Shown: piece after piece, positions 16,475 to 28,401 of the stretch
Numbering within the stretch: the stretch's first letter is position 1
Layout of the letters: every line of letters starts with the position of its first letter
DNA from: Phoronis australis
Taxonomy: Eukaryota > Phoronida > Phoronidae
Direction of reading: 5' to 3'
DNA length: 64,000 nt
Assembly: GCA_002633005.1 (NCBI GenBank)
Contig: NMRA01000030.1
Coordinates: 70,305-134,304 of the forward strand
Notes under the pieces: model-generated
The model's database searches: none
What the model saw: only the letters and a program-made list of their open reading frames with translations
What the model was told of the DNA's origin: nothing
Made by a program: the position numbers and the translations under genes

Positions 16475-19400
16475 ACCATGATTTTCATCAAAGACATGAA
16501 CAAGTGAACCGGCGAACTCAGTCGACGGGCTGTGACTAATATGAATTTGAAAACAATGACAGAGGAGGGGGGAGATAGAGGGGTGTTGATACGTTTATTA
16601 ACTTATATAACATATTAGTGAAATACAATAAAGAAAAAACACATTTGTACATTTATGTATATATGTAATCATTTACTATACATACATTTGACTTACGATT
16701 AGAAGTATTACAGCAGACACCAGTTGTATAAGTATTATAAAACAAATTAATAAATGACTTAGCGAAATTTAATTTTCAGTCACAACTAAACACGAATTTC
16801 CGACTGAAGACAAATGTTTGTCTTAAAACTCGCGTCCAAACGGTTAGTACATGTTAATGAAGCAGGTCCCAGGATGCAACGTGGGCTGAGATAAATGTAA
16901 GTGCGCATTAAGTATTTTGTGGAGAGCGGAAGGTCTTTCGTGGTAAAGATTCCACTTCCGTGCTAAGCGCTCCAGTTGCGTGGTAAGTGTTATGTCAGTG
17001 GTCTGATAGTCATAGAATGGAATTAAAATTTGGAAATTCCATTGGCTTCAGTGACTGTTGACTGGTCAAAGTTGCGAACTGTGTATCAGGACAATGACTG
17101 ATAACTCTCTCTGACAACAATAGATGGCAGGCTTTGTATCGTCAGCTGAACGGTACCTTTTCAGTGACAATGTTTTCTTTACTTTTGGCGTTTTTCCTTA
17201 ACGTTATGTTTCACTTGAGTAAGTCATTGTTTTAAAGTTACAAGCCTGGATATAACGACTCGCTTTCAGAGCTAAATATTTATATTTTAAAGTACCGTCA
17301 TTTATTTGTGTAGCAATTAAAAAGTGAAACTTTATTCAATCGGCTGAGAACTTTATTCCATAAACTGAGAACCTGATTTTTCGAAGACTTTTATTTGTCT
17401 CCAATTTACAGTAAATGAATCATGATGTCAGTAAGTGCATGGGATTTCATATCAAGCAATGTAACTGGTGAAAACTGAAAATGTTTTATAGTTGTTCAAA
17501 GTGAGCCACTGTCCTATCAGTGGACGATGAAGGAATATCCCGTGAATGTTGCTGTAAAGACTGAAGGTATATGGATGAGCTCAGCGATTATCATAGAATT
17601 GAATTTTCTTGCTAGATAATAATTTCAAAACGCGGTTATTATGTTTTTCTAGAATCTGCTAGCATCACATTTTAAATAATGGTTAATCTTCACACTAGCG
17701 AGTGAGAGATTTTCTTTGTTGTTGTTTGGTTTTGGCCGGCATACTCCGCAAACTCTTTGATGCTTTTATTATAAAAATTTGCCTTGCAAACACAGATCAA
17801 CTCGTTCCAAAAAAATAACTGTTTACGGACAAAATTTTAATTTTAGTACGATTAGAGAAAATAGAAGTTAATCTGATTCTTGAAATCCCTGTTCGAAATT
17901 CTTACATCATTGCCTAAAGAAATATAAGACAGTACTTTGCCCGAATGACGTCCAACTGATTCATAAATTACTAAAATAGGTCAGTTGTGAATTTTCACGG
18001 ATACGTTGATAAATCAAGTACATAGAATCAGCATTTTGGATAATTTCACATTCACTGCGCTTTTAAACAAAGAAATCGCCGTAACACGTCTCAGATCTGT
18101 TTTAATGACTTTTGACCCGTTTTCTATGCGGAAGGTCAACAAATGAAGTCAGCGGTCATTGACTTGGTCTGTGACCTGTATGAAAATATCGGCTATGTCT
18201 TCCAACTGTAATCATTATGTAAGGACCGACCAAAACATGATTACCGCAAAACATCTCATGAGAGCAGTCTGAAAAGCACTTAGCGCATGGCTAGGCACTT
18301 GTTATCCTAGGCGCTATAATGACACGCGACAAAACTGTCACACCACGCGAGGTTTGGGCGAGTTATTAATGTTGCGCACAAAAAAAAATGCCTCAAGGGT
18401 CAACAAAATCACACTTTCTGTCAAAAAACAACTTTTAGTTCAGGACACAAATATCTGTTTCGTCTCATTCCTTCCTCATGAAAGAATGAAAAGAAATGAC
18501 AGGTTACCACTGCTTCACACCACCGCCAGTTGCTAGTCAGGGCGGGCCAGTTTGGGTCGCTAGAACAGTATGTGTCGCCGAGGCGACTTCCTGGCGATTT
18601 ATTGTCACTAATTTGAATTCAAGCAAAGAACAAGAAAGCAATGGCGTTGCTTTGGAATCATAGCAAATAGACTTGCAAAGAAAGTTGTTTCTAACACCAA
18701 AACTAGGACAGCAGCAGCAGCACCCCCAATATCAGATTTAGCTGCATTTTCAAATTCAACCCAAGATCAAAACAATGACTTTTTACCTGAATTGTAAAAA
18801 AACGCTTCCCGCACTTACAAAAGCCTATTTTATCATACCAAACACAACTCGATGGGAGACCTCGTGAATTTGAATACAAAATGTACAAATATAGCAGTAT
18901 CCGTGCCTTTTTGTCAACACTTATCGACAACAGAGAAAATTTAAGGAAAATTTGCCCTCTAACTCTGTCCAACCATTAATTAACCGCTGAACTCCAGTGG
19001 TCAATTACATAGGTCGCCATTACTAGAACGTTGCCCGGGGGCATTGACTTAAAGAATTATAATGTTTTGTTAGATACTTTTTTACGTGATGCGTTAACAA
19101 TGACGGTCGTGAATTGTCTGTCGTTGTCAATCAATCACCGTTGACAGATGCACCATTGCGACAGTGTTGCACAACGTGTGGATATGGTCGCAGTCAGACC
19201 ATACACAGTTTTTACACTGGACGACTTCTCCATAAATACACAGGAATACATTTTAATTGCGGAAGAATATTATAGCCTGTAGTATAGAGTAATAGTTGCG
19301 TTAAAATTGTTTCTCATCTCAGTGAAGTGAAAATTTGTTAAAGGAACTTTATTGTTTTACGATGGAAAAACAAATTTGGTATCATTTTGACAGGCTTTTT

Positions 19401-19480
19401 GAAGCAGTTGATTACAAATGGCCAATTCTCGCCTTTGTTTGTTAGGCCGTTGACTTAACTAGTTAAATACGTATAAAATA
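16475..19480. other. Non-coding, AT-rich
   Basis: About 3 kb with no exon, repeat family or RNA gene that I recognise. The longest ORFs are under 90 codons and not protein-like. Confidence 0.45.
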
Positions 19481-19489
19481 TCGTGGTGT

Positions 19490-19559
19490 CTAGTGAGTGG
19501 GATTTCACTTAAGTCAACAAAGAGTGGGGCTGCGACGCCAGGGTTCCTGGTTCGATTCC
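19490..19559 (+). repeat. tRNA-like Pol III promoter remnant (possible SINE head)
   Basis: A perfect B-box GGTTCGATTCC at 19549-19559 is preceded at 19490 by an A-box-like TAGTGAGTGG. The T-arm pairs imperfectly, and no proper acceptor or anticodon stem could be folded by eye. This looks like a tRNA-derived SINE fragment rather than a functional tRNA gene. Confidence 0.3.
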
Positions 19560-21309
19560 GCGCTGGAACTGAACTCACAAAAATACGATGTCAACTAAAC
19601 AAAGAAAATTATTCAGAGCAATAGATGTGTCGTGATCACTGAACCAAACAGTTTATTTCCTGTCTTAATATACATAGTGTTTTTGTGAACTTTTATCTAC
19701 ACAAGTAATTCTCGATAAACGGCTGTTTAACAGAAAATGATCCCTTGTTGCACGTTCACTGGGACGCTAGCAATGACCTTTGACCTCCTTCGTTCGTGGC
19801 TTTTCAGCCGCAGCTGGTGATCACGAAAGCATGAAAACATTGCGCAACGCATTTGGTAAAATGATAAATGATCTTCCAAATGACACGGTCAACGAACTCT
19901 TGGATAGAGCATGTGAGCATTAAAAAAGAATACAGAGTGTTTTTCAACAAAAACAATAACACGAAATAACCGCACTGTCAGTGGTGGCCGGCCTCCCTGT
20001 GCCGTGTTACAACTCTTTTCTCACCATAGTGTTCAAGTTTACAAGATTTAAGTGATAAACTTGTTTGTTCTCGGTGCACTCTGCGGATTTTAAGTTTTGC
20101 CTACTTGTTTACTCCAATACGACTTTGTTCAGTCACCACGACGGGCATATGCTTTGTATATCTCGAAATTTTGATAACATTTTTTGACATTCAGCGACGG
20201 CCGTGAGCCGTAGTTCCAGTCTTTTCACCCTGTGTGGCCAGATGCATCCTCAAGCTTTTAATATTCGAAAAGGTCCCGCATTTAAGTTGCACGTTTTTGT
20301 GAGCAGGCAGATTATCATGCTCTTCCAATGTATCATTATTCAGCAAGAGGTTGCGCTGTATGTTGCCTCTTTAGTCAATCATGAAGATGAGAAATTGAAA
20401 AGGGTTCATAAGGTCATATTATGTAACATAATGAATGGTGAAAAAAACTCAAACTGATACCGAAAAAACTTCAGGTCTTCAGTTCTGTTGATATCCATTA
20501 TAAAAATGCAAGTATCAAGGAATATTTTTTATTTTAAACTAGGTGTGTTACTTGCAATTGTTTTCACAACAGTGATTTGTTGTGACTTGATTTGTGTCAA
20601 ACTTTTTGCTGTTCAGTCTGTGATAGTTACTATATTGACTTGATGATAAATACGCCACACTGTTTTTCAAAATTCTCACTATGAAAAAATATGTACACAC
20701 AATATCGCCATTAAACATTAATAATATATTAATTCATTCCACACACTGCTAACATTAGTAGGAACTCGCCCCGAAAGGTAGATTTAATCCTTTTTGTACG
20801 TTCTTGTCTTTTCAAAGTTCTAAAGCTTGAAGGGGTTTGGATAAAAGTTGTTACAACAAACAGTCAACAACTTTATAATACAAAAATAGACGAGCTTGCA
20901 AATATTTTCATTAACATAGAAAAAAACTCATTTAAACTACAGTTTTGAGAGCTTGGGCACTTTTCTGTTCTGTTCACAATAGTGTTTTTACCCTTTCGGG
21001 TCCATAGCGGTATATTCAGGTACCTAGGACTATATTCTCCTCAAGATCCACTGTTCCCCATCTGATGTTCGACCCCAATATTCCCAGGTAGGCCATCCTT
21101 GTTTTCCACGCCCATGTTTCTCTGCTTTTACCTTTTACCATCCAAATGTTCCCCGGTCCCAAAATTATTGGGACCCGATGTTCTATCTTTTCGATCCCTA
21201 CCCGGCTCGCAGCTCACTGGTTCTTGGTAGAAAATCTTTTGTCATTTTTTAACATGTAGGACTTTGTGGACATGCCTGTGCATTTAGCAAAATGTCTGGA
21301 AAATAGTAG

Positions 21310-21690
21310 TTTTTAAAGTATACGTTTTCTGAAAGTAGAATGCCTGTAGAATTCGATTTTTCACTTTTAACCACTCTGTCCTTAAATGGGTCACGTGACC
21401 ATGTATTTTTAGTAAAATTTGGCAAAAATGTATGTTGATCGCGAAACAACGGTATCAATGACATGTTCAAATTTTATCATATCATTTTAGTTTTTTGACT
21501 CTCTAAAGGGTGAACACCATAAAATTCTATTTTTGATAGCCCTTCATGCAAGTGGGACTCTTTTAAAAACAATTTCTAACAGCATTCATTTGAGAACAGG
21601 GCAAAAATCGTAGTATCTGAAAGTTTCATATGAATCCAATCAGCCGTTTCTGATATATGATGTTCCAAAGTTAGCCAAATTTGAATATTT
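21310..21690. repeat. Dispersed repeat family E, copy 1
   Basis: Colinear with 22820-23260. Shared phrases include TTTTCTGAAAG, CCTGTAGA, a TCTGTC(C/G)T-AA-TGGGTCACGTG-like block, and GAAAGTTTCATA with AATCC and CAG. Heavily diverged and non-coding. Confidence 0.55.
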
Positions 21691-22819
21691 TTCTAGGGTT
21701 GCCACATAACTGTAAAGATACGATGATGCTATGCACATCATGTGCAAATAAATACTGCTATACATTCGCAAATTAATTCTACTGCACAATTCAACTTTTG
21801 TGTAGATTTGTCCGAGCTAGATACAGCTACCAAAAGTTGCACAGATTTCGTAAAGTACGCAAATGAAGCGCATGCTGTAAAACAAGTCGACTTGTTAACA
21901 AATTGAGCAACTGTGCTGTAAAATATTTCAAAATGTCCTGCGCAATTACTCCCAATAGTGTCTGTACACTGACTGTGAATTGCGACCCTCGGCCTACTTC
22001 TCATTCGCCTGTTTTATGGCGAGTCTGCCCATTGTGGGTCAGTCTATGTCTTGCACAGATTACGTGATGCGACCGGAGAGCATTGACACTTCATCATAAT
22101 GGATTGGGCATCTGTTTGATAGAGAAAGTACTACCTTCGTCACCACACTTTTGTTACAGTTCCGCCGTTCCGTACGCCCGATCAGACATTCAACCGACCT
22201 TTGCTCTCCTTTATCATATCTGTTTCCTGTGTTATTCTACCCGTGGTTGCAAAGAGCATTTATGACATAACGTCTACGCAATCGACGCATAGATAAATGA
22301 AGAGTAAACTTGCCATTCTACATTTTCCCGGCATCATTACTAGCCAAAATTTGGCGTGACAAACCATTGTCTTTCATTAGAAGTTCTGAACAATATTTAC
22401 TTGAATGCACCGACATGACTTTTTGAAACATTCGAGCACGCGTACCGATCCTTGATATGAAGTGGTTTTGTTATTAAAGGTGAAAAGGTTATAACACTAA
22501 AGGCCAAATGATGACGTTTTACTTTTAATGCTTTCTACCTGCATCTTATGTCGGATTTTTCATTGATGAGTCTACGATGGTGCCTGTATTAAATAGAATT
22601 TAGGGCAAGGCAAAATCCGTACATGATAGTGCTCGGCAATGAGAGTTTGTGGGACAACTGACGACTTGACGATCAACTTGCCAGTAGAAATCGTATTTTA
22701 TGCAAGTTGTTATCAGACAGTCTCCCAAAAATAACTAACGTCGGTCATGGAGGATATAATTATCGAAATGTCTATGCATTAAGCCAAATTTTGATAAAAC
22801 TGTCTAAATTAACAGCGTA

Positions 22820-23260
22820 AAAGTGTACATTTTCTGAAAGCAGACAGAAACCTGTAGATTTTCGTTAATTTTATACCAATCTGTCGTCAATTGGTTCACG
22901 TGTTCATGGTTTTTTAGCAAAATATTAGCAAAAAGGGAAAGTTACACTTATGGTAATGCCTTGCACGGTATCAATAATACGAACAAATTTCATTTAACAT
23001 AAATGTTGTGGATAAAATCTCAAAAACGCTGTAACACGTTTCTGGTCGAATATTATTTCAATATCGTTTGATGCAGCACTTTTGAGTTTTTTACTAAAGT
23101 CTTATTATTTCATAGTCCCCAGTGCAAAAGTATAGCGTTTAAAACAATTCCTAGCAAGGATTTAAAGAACAGAATGCAAAAGTTTCATACCAATCCGGTC
23201 ACTGGGACATTTTTGAGATATGAAGTTCCGAGATTCACAAAGATCGGAAATTTGATCATG
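22820..23260. repeat. Dispersed repeat family E, copy 2
   Basis: Partner of 21310-21690. It also shares ATCTCAAAAACGCTGTAACA-type sequence with the copy at 47690, tying the two subgroups into one ancient family. Confidence 0.55.
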
Positions 23261-23431
23261 GTCCTACATACGCTTGAGGTGCTCTAAAGCTATAACAAGT
23301 CTTGGGACCCTGGTGGTTACAATTCCCCCCAATCTTCCAGCTCTCCCCGGTTCCCAAAATTTGCAAGATATACTCCCTCTACCGGTGACAAACCGTTAAG
23401 AGACTCCAGTGGCAACTGGGGCCTTAACTGG

Positions 23432-24008
23432 AATCTCGCTGATTCCCTGCGTGTCGCTAGGTGGGGCGGCAGCCGGGCCAGCACGCGGGTATCACTTAAT
23501 TTTCCTCGGTAAATTTTTTACACCGGCGTTTCTGATTGGCTGGTCGAATTCTCAACACGCAGCGCTTTACGCAAACAAACTGGCATGACTGATGGACTGA
23601 AGTGTAAATGTTGTACAGACACTGTCTCATAAATTTGAAATTTATGTTCAGGAAATGTGAAGCTTAGAAATTGTGATTGTGACTTTTCGGAATACATCTT
23701 TCTACTGCCGATGATTTTTGTTTACGATACTGTCCTGTATTCATACAGTATGAATAACACACCGGTTAAATCGGCCAGATGTATGTGCTTCAAGCACGCG
23801 GCTATTAAACATCACTGCAGAAACGAAATAGTTGCTGCGACGCCACTTGCATGACAAGGCTAAAAATCGTTCGCAGTCCGCCATTTTTTCACTGTGTAGT
23901 AAATCTAACCAATAACTGCCGAGGATACATCGACCAATGCTAAAGCGCGTGCTACTGCGTGATACCTGCGTGCTGGCTGGGCTAAGCACGCAGGGAACCA
24001 GCGAGAAT
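23432..24008. mobile_element. Inverted-repeat element, about 580 bp
   Basis: Left arm 23432-23495 and right arm 23956-24008 are inverted copies: CTCGCTG(A/G)TTCCCTGCGTG at the outer edge and CCAGCACGC(G/A)GGTATCAC at the inner edge. The centre has no domain. No target duplication could be fixed. Probably a non-autonomous DNA transposon. Confidence 0.7.
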
Positions 24009-24237
24009 TGGAATTTTACCTGATAACCCTACATTGAAAGTCGCCATCAATAACTGCGAAAAGAATATCCCGCTCATATTTTTCGCCTGCCGAAGATCGA
24101 GGGTGTGAGATATTTTAAAATTCTTTCAATTCCACGAGAAAATGTGTGCGTAGACTAACAGGTGTTGAAGTTTGCGAGTGCGTTTTACGACAAAGATTCA
24201 CTTGAGCACAACATAAATCTGGATTTTGAGTCGCGCG

Positions 24238-24580
24238 TTAACACCAGTCTAATCCCATCTCCACAAAAGAGTCAGATATGATAAACAAACATTGTTGTCT
24301 TCCTTCAGGGTGAATAACTGAGGGTTTGTCTAATTTCTGAAGCTTACTCAAGCCCACCATCACGTAATACGGAGACTCCTTGTATTGCCTGTGCGACATC
24401 GTTGGTGCTTTTTCTAACTGCTTGGGCGAAATACATGGATCAGCTTTACCATTTCTAAGATCTGTAACATAGCTCCCATGAGTTAATATTTTAAACAATT
24501 GTAAATCTTCACAACTAAAATGTTGGGAAGCCCTTGAAAAATGAAAACTGGGTAAATGTGGCGATTATTTTTGTCCAAAA
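24238..24580 (-). CDS. Unrecognised protein-like ORF
   Basis: An open frame of about 110 codons on the minus strand, from the stop near 24580 to the TAA at 24238. It includes EDLQLFKILTHGSYVTDL, CISPKQLEKAPTMSHRQY, SPYYVMVGLSKLQKL and ISDSFVEMGLDWC. Its composition is mixed polar/hydrophobic like real protein, unlike the AT-driven ORFs around it. The first ATG is at 24498. I do not recognise a family. It could be an orphan exon, a retroposed fragment or chance. Confidence 0.25.
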
Positions 24581-26700
24581 GTGGTGAGAGTTTGTCGTAT
24601 GTGGTTTTGCAGATATAGACTTAGCCAAAAGGTCTTCGGAGAAACTGATGCGATATTCCCTTTCTATACTTTGTTATAGACTCTCTCTCTCATGGTCTCC
24701 GCTGTCAGCTCATTTCCCATTCCGTCAACCAGTGTTCTCTGTCACTGCACTTTATTGTAGTGTCTGAGTGGCACTATGTTCGCGACTAAGCTTGAACTTC
24801 AATATATGAATGAGAGCCGCCCCTCCTGTTGGTAAAATTTGTTAAACACACAACTAATGTTGACGATTAATAATTCTCAACGACATTTTCTAGAGCTCTC
24901 TGTATTTTTGACGGTTGTTCTCAATGCAACAATAAATAAAAGCAGACAGTCAGGAGATACAATAATATTCATGACTAAAATGTCGGCTATATTTCGAAAC
25001 TGTTCCTGCCTGTCTTCAGTTTTCACAATTTGTATGTTACATTTTTCCAGCTACATGCGTTGCAATGTCTATTGACAAAAACTCAACTTTTTATCGTTTT
25101 CAGACACTTCTCCATCCCTCCACACGCGCGCGAATACGCTAAAACTAACAGAAAACGAATTTTTACGTTTTCAAAGTTTTGTTTCCACACGAATACACTA
25201 ATGTGTTCGTCACGTCAGCATTTACTAAAAATTGCGTTTTCGCCCGGCAACTCGTACGATGGTGAGGTGAGCGTTTTCAGAACGTTGCGTTTGGGGTTCG
25301 GGATAGGTATGGACGGAAGCAGTATCGGTAAAGAAAAGGTGCGGCTCTCAAACGTTATCACTCTAACTGAAGCGACTATAAGCTGGCGTTCTGTCGCAGA
25401 TACTAGCTTTTGATTTAGACGATTTGCCGGCCGTTATAACTTGGTCTCAACTTCTTCCTTACTCAGTTGAGAAGTAATCTCTGGTCTTGCAGATTGCTGA
25501 CAGTCCGCCATTACTTGGGAGCATGGTCGGAAAATAGAATGACACGGCGTGATAAACAATCTTATAGAGCCTCGTCTTCAAGTAATATAGAATTGTCAGT
25601 TATTCCCAAGTTCACAAATCATTTTGAGTTAGGAAAACTTTAAAGCAATTCATAACGTTAATTGGTCTAAATGAAAAGTTGATTTTTGTAAAGCGGGGAA
25701 GGCAGGTTCGAGCTTGCTTTTTTGATTCTGCGTATATAGCTGTGAACTGATGTATTCGCAAAGAAGAACTTCGGAGTCGTGCCGATGGGGTCTTAAATGT
25801 AAAGCAAATATAACATGACATACATCAGACCCATACACACGTGTAAATAGTTCATCACTTGAGTTGTAGCTCATCGGTCAATGTCGTCTGCTCTGTGAGA
25901 AGATTGTATTTCATAAATTAAAAAGTGAATTAGCTTATGTCACTGCTAGGAAGCGTTAATTATGTAATAGCCCGTCTTACATTACCCTAGTGTGCATTAG
26001 AGTAATGCCATTGCATTATTGATGCTATGCTAGTATAAAGATATGAACCTTTGACATTCGGATTACTGGGCGTGTTCGTTAGCTTACCGTTAATGCGCAT
26101 ACGATATGAAAGTGGAGCCGACAATGGACAAAGGGAAAATAATGAACAGTTGATTTTCCACAACACCCTAGTTTTTACGAAACAATTGAAAAATTTTCAC
26201 GCTGCAATGTCTGACAGAAATAATGAACAACGAGCCCCGACAATATCTTTCTGATGTAGGCGTTGTAAACAGTGATATTTTTGCTTTTAATGCTTTTTAG
26301 TATTAGTTTTAGTTAACCACAACTGACAATTCTCGCATACTTTGCAGTGAATTGTTTTGAATGGACATCTCGGCGAGAAAAGTGAGTTCAAGTTCCGAGA
26401 TCAGCCATTTATGACAGCGTGGAATCGAACTTAGGCAGCGTTCTCATATTGCGATATGTATAGGTTGCCACTTATATACCCGCCACCCTCCTCTGTCATC
26501 ATCCGTAACCCCACTCCACCCTGTTATTACATCATCACAGCAAACCCCCTCCCCTGTTTAGGCAGTAAAGTGGTGGGTCTGTCGTCTGCCTGCATACACT
26601 GTTTATAAGGTAAGCCTAGTGACGTGATCGAATATTGGAAGCGTGAAACGGCTGGTCCCGGTTTTTTAATTAGTCAATTCCCTAGTAGGTGAACCAGATT
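24581..26700. other. Non-coding stretch, nothing recognised
   Basis: No repeat family, exon or RNA identified. ORFs such as the one at 25030-25413 have no recognisable motif. Confidence 0.4.
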
Positions 26701-26720
26701 CCTAACGATACACACTAAAA

Positions 26721-26907
26721 CATGGGGCTCGAATTTTTGAGAATGTGAACCTTTTACTAGAGAAAAATGGGGTACGTTCAGAGCTATGAGTCGTGCATTC
26801 GCCGAATTTTGGTAGTTCCCACCTCTTTAGTGGACTTTTGCCTCGTTTTCTACTTTTCTAGACTTTTTATTTTTCTGAGGTGGACTTTTTTCCCACTCGG
26901 GGGCATG
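26721..26907. mobile_element. Family A MITE, reverse orientation, diverged
   Basis: Reverse-complement relative to 10820-11061: GGGGCTCGAATTTTTGAGAA, GTGAACCTTTTACTA, TTTAGTGGACTTTTGCCTCG and TTTCTGAGGTGGACTTTTTT correspond in order to the family A internal blocks. Both ends retain CATG; the outer G/C-rich terminus is shortened. Confidence 0.65.
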
Positions 26908-28046
26908 CACTGTGATGCAGATATTGTAATAACCCCCCCCCTCCCCTGATGACATGCTTGTCCGTAGCCAGAATTGCGCGGAGGATGGTTCGAATTTCTA
27001 GAACGGTGGACCTTTGCAAACGTTGACACTGTAGAGTTTTCGGTAAGGCCCTTTGACCCAGCTTAATTAGGGGGAAGTTAAATCTGTATGCACAACGACG
27101 ACCGTCAGTTCTATGCTCTTGACATGATACGGAATTCGTAATACCAGAAATGAGGATGCTGTGACGGTTGCTCGCAAAGAACGGGACTCAAATTCAGATG
27201 TAATGTGGTCCAGAAAGAGAGCGTTCTAGCGCCACCCGGTTTCAAACATTCAAATCAGGCGTGATTAAATGAGTGATACTTCAGTCATTAGATGCACTGA
27301 GTGGTGTACCTATACCCAAAACAAAGCCCGGATTTCATGCGCATGCGAAATTGCCCGCACATGTCTAATGAATACAAAAAATGAGTACGTACTTGCATTT
27401 CTAAAAGAATATGAAGAAGGAATATTGAGGAATTATCAACTACGATTCATGCATCAAATCCATGTCAAGATCGCATTATTTCACAGCCTGGCTGAAAAGT
27501 TTAGGGCCGCTACGCCTCAGCCTCACCCACCGGTCGTGTCGAAACCAAATGTAGTTAGACAAGAGAAGATTTTCTTCATTGACCAAAGTTTTTATAAGGT
27601 CTAAACTTACATTTCTCTAGTAATGTGAACATGCCCGTAAGGGTTTTCTCAGTGCAAGAAAACACGGTAGGACTGTCTATAGAGAATTCACCGTCGGCGT
27701 GTACTGAATTTAAACGAATGGAATCGCACACGCGTGTACAGGCATGCATGCCAATCCACCAATCCACAATCAAAGTGGACAATAGATGAACAACATATTT
27801 GAAAATCATTTTCAATCCAAAATTTGTGAAAATGCCTGCGCTTTACCGTGCTATGCCAGCAAACATTAAGCATTCACGCCGCACTACTTTTTGGGAGCTC
27901 TCTCGCTGCTATACCATGCAGCATAGCTAGGTGTAGACATTTACTTCTAGACTCCCTTGTTACCCTATGTTGCACCTACCACGCGCGTTCAGTGCCGATG
28001 AATAACACAAAGCCTTCTCTAATCGTCTGCGCAATCCCTGTCATCT

Positions 28047-28186
28047 CATGGGCGGCGCACCATAGGGGGCTGGGGTGGGTCTACACCCCCAATTTTTCAG
28101 TGCTGCCCCGCTCATGGTCTATGGGCGGTGCACCAAAGGGATGCAGGGGGGGGGCTATACCCCACTTTTTTAGTGCAGCGGCGCCC
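28047..28186. mobile_element. Family D hairpin repeat, two units
   Basis: Two tandem units of about 65-70 bp, each of the form CATGGGCGGCGCACCA, a G-rich run, CTATACCCC-like and a C-rich run, then GTGC(T/A)GCG-CGCCC in inverse. The terminal GGGCGGCGCA and TGC-GCGCCC arms can pair. Closely related to 54557-54697. Confidence 0.7.
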
Positions 28187-28381
28187 GATTCATCTGTGCA
28201 AGCACCATTCGGACGAGGTTGGCCTGATGATTACGTGAAGCGCTTTCATCCGGAAGCAAATTACTACTAACTTAGTTATCACTGTAGTTAGTAGTACAAG
28301 GAGATGGAACAGTTTTGTTGTTGTTGTCCACCTGCATCCTTATCTTTAACGGATAGGCTGGGGCTGGACCTAGTGTTCTGC

Positions 28382-28401
28382 GGGGGTTCGATCGAACCCC
28401 C
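28382..28401. repeat. 20-bp perfect palindrome
   Basis: GGGGGTTCGATCGAACCCCC. It resembles the G/C-rich end of family A, where GGGGGGCTCGATCGAGAACC is found at 10833, so it may be a remnant of such an element. Confidence 0.6.

Noticed and set aside
19490-19575. tRNA gene
   Set aside because: The B-box is perfect, but no acceptor stem or anticodon arm folds, and the A-to-B spacing is too long.
27269-27604. 111-codon plus-strand ORF
   Set aside because: No recognisable motif, no splice or promoter context; could be chance in an AT-rich region.
27848-28270. 140-codon plus-strand ORF
   Set aside because: Runs through the family D hairpin repeat and is explained by it.
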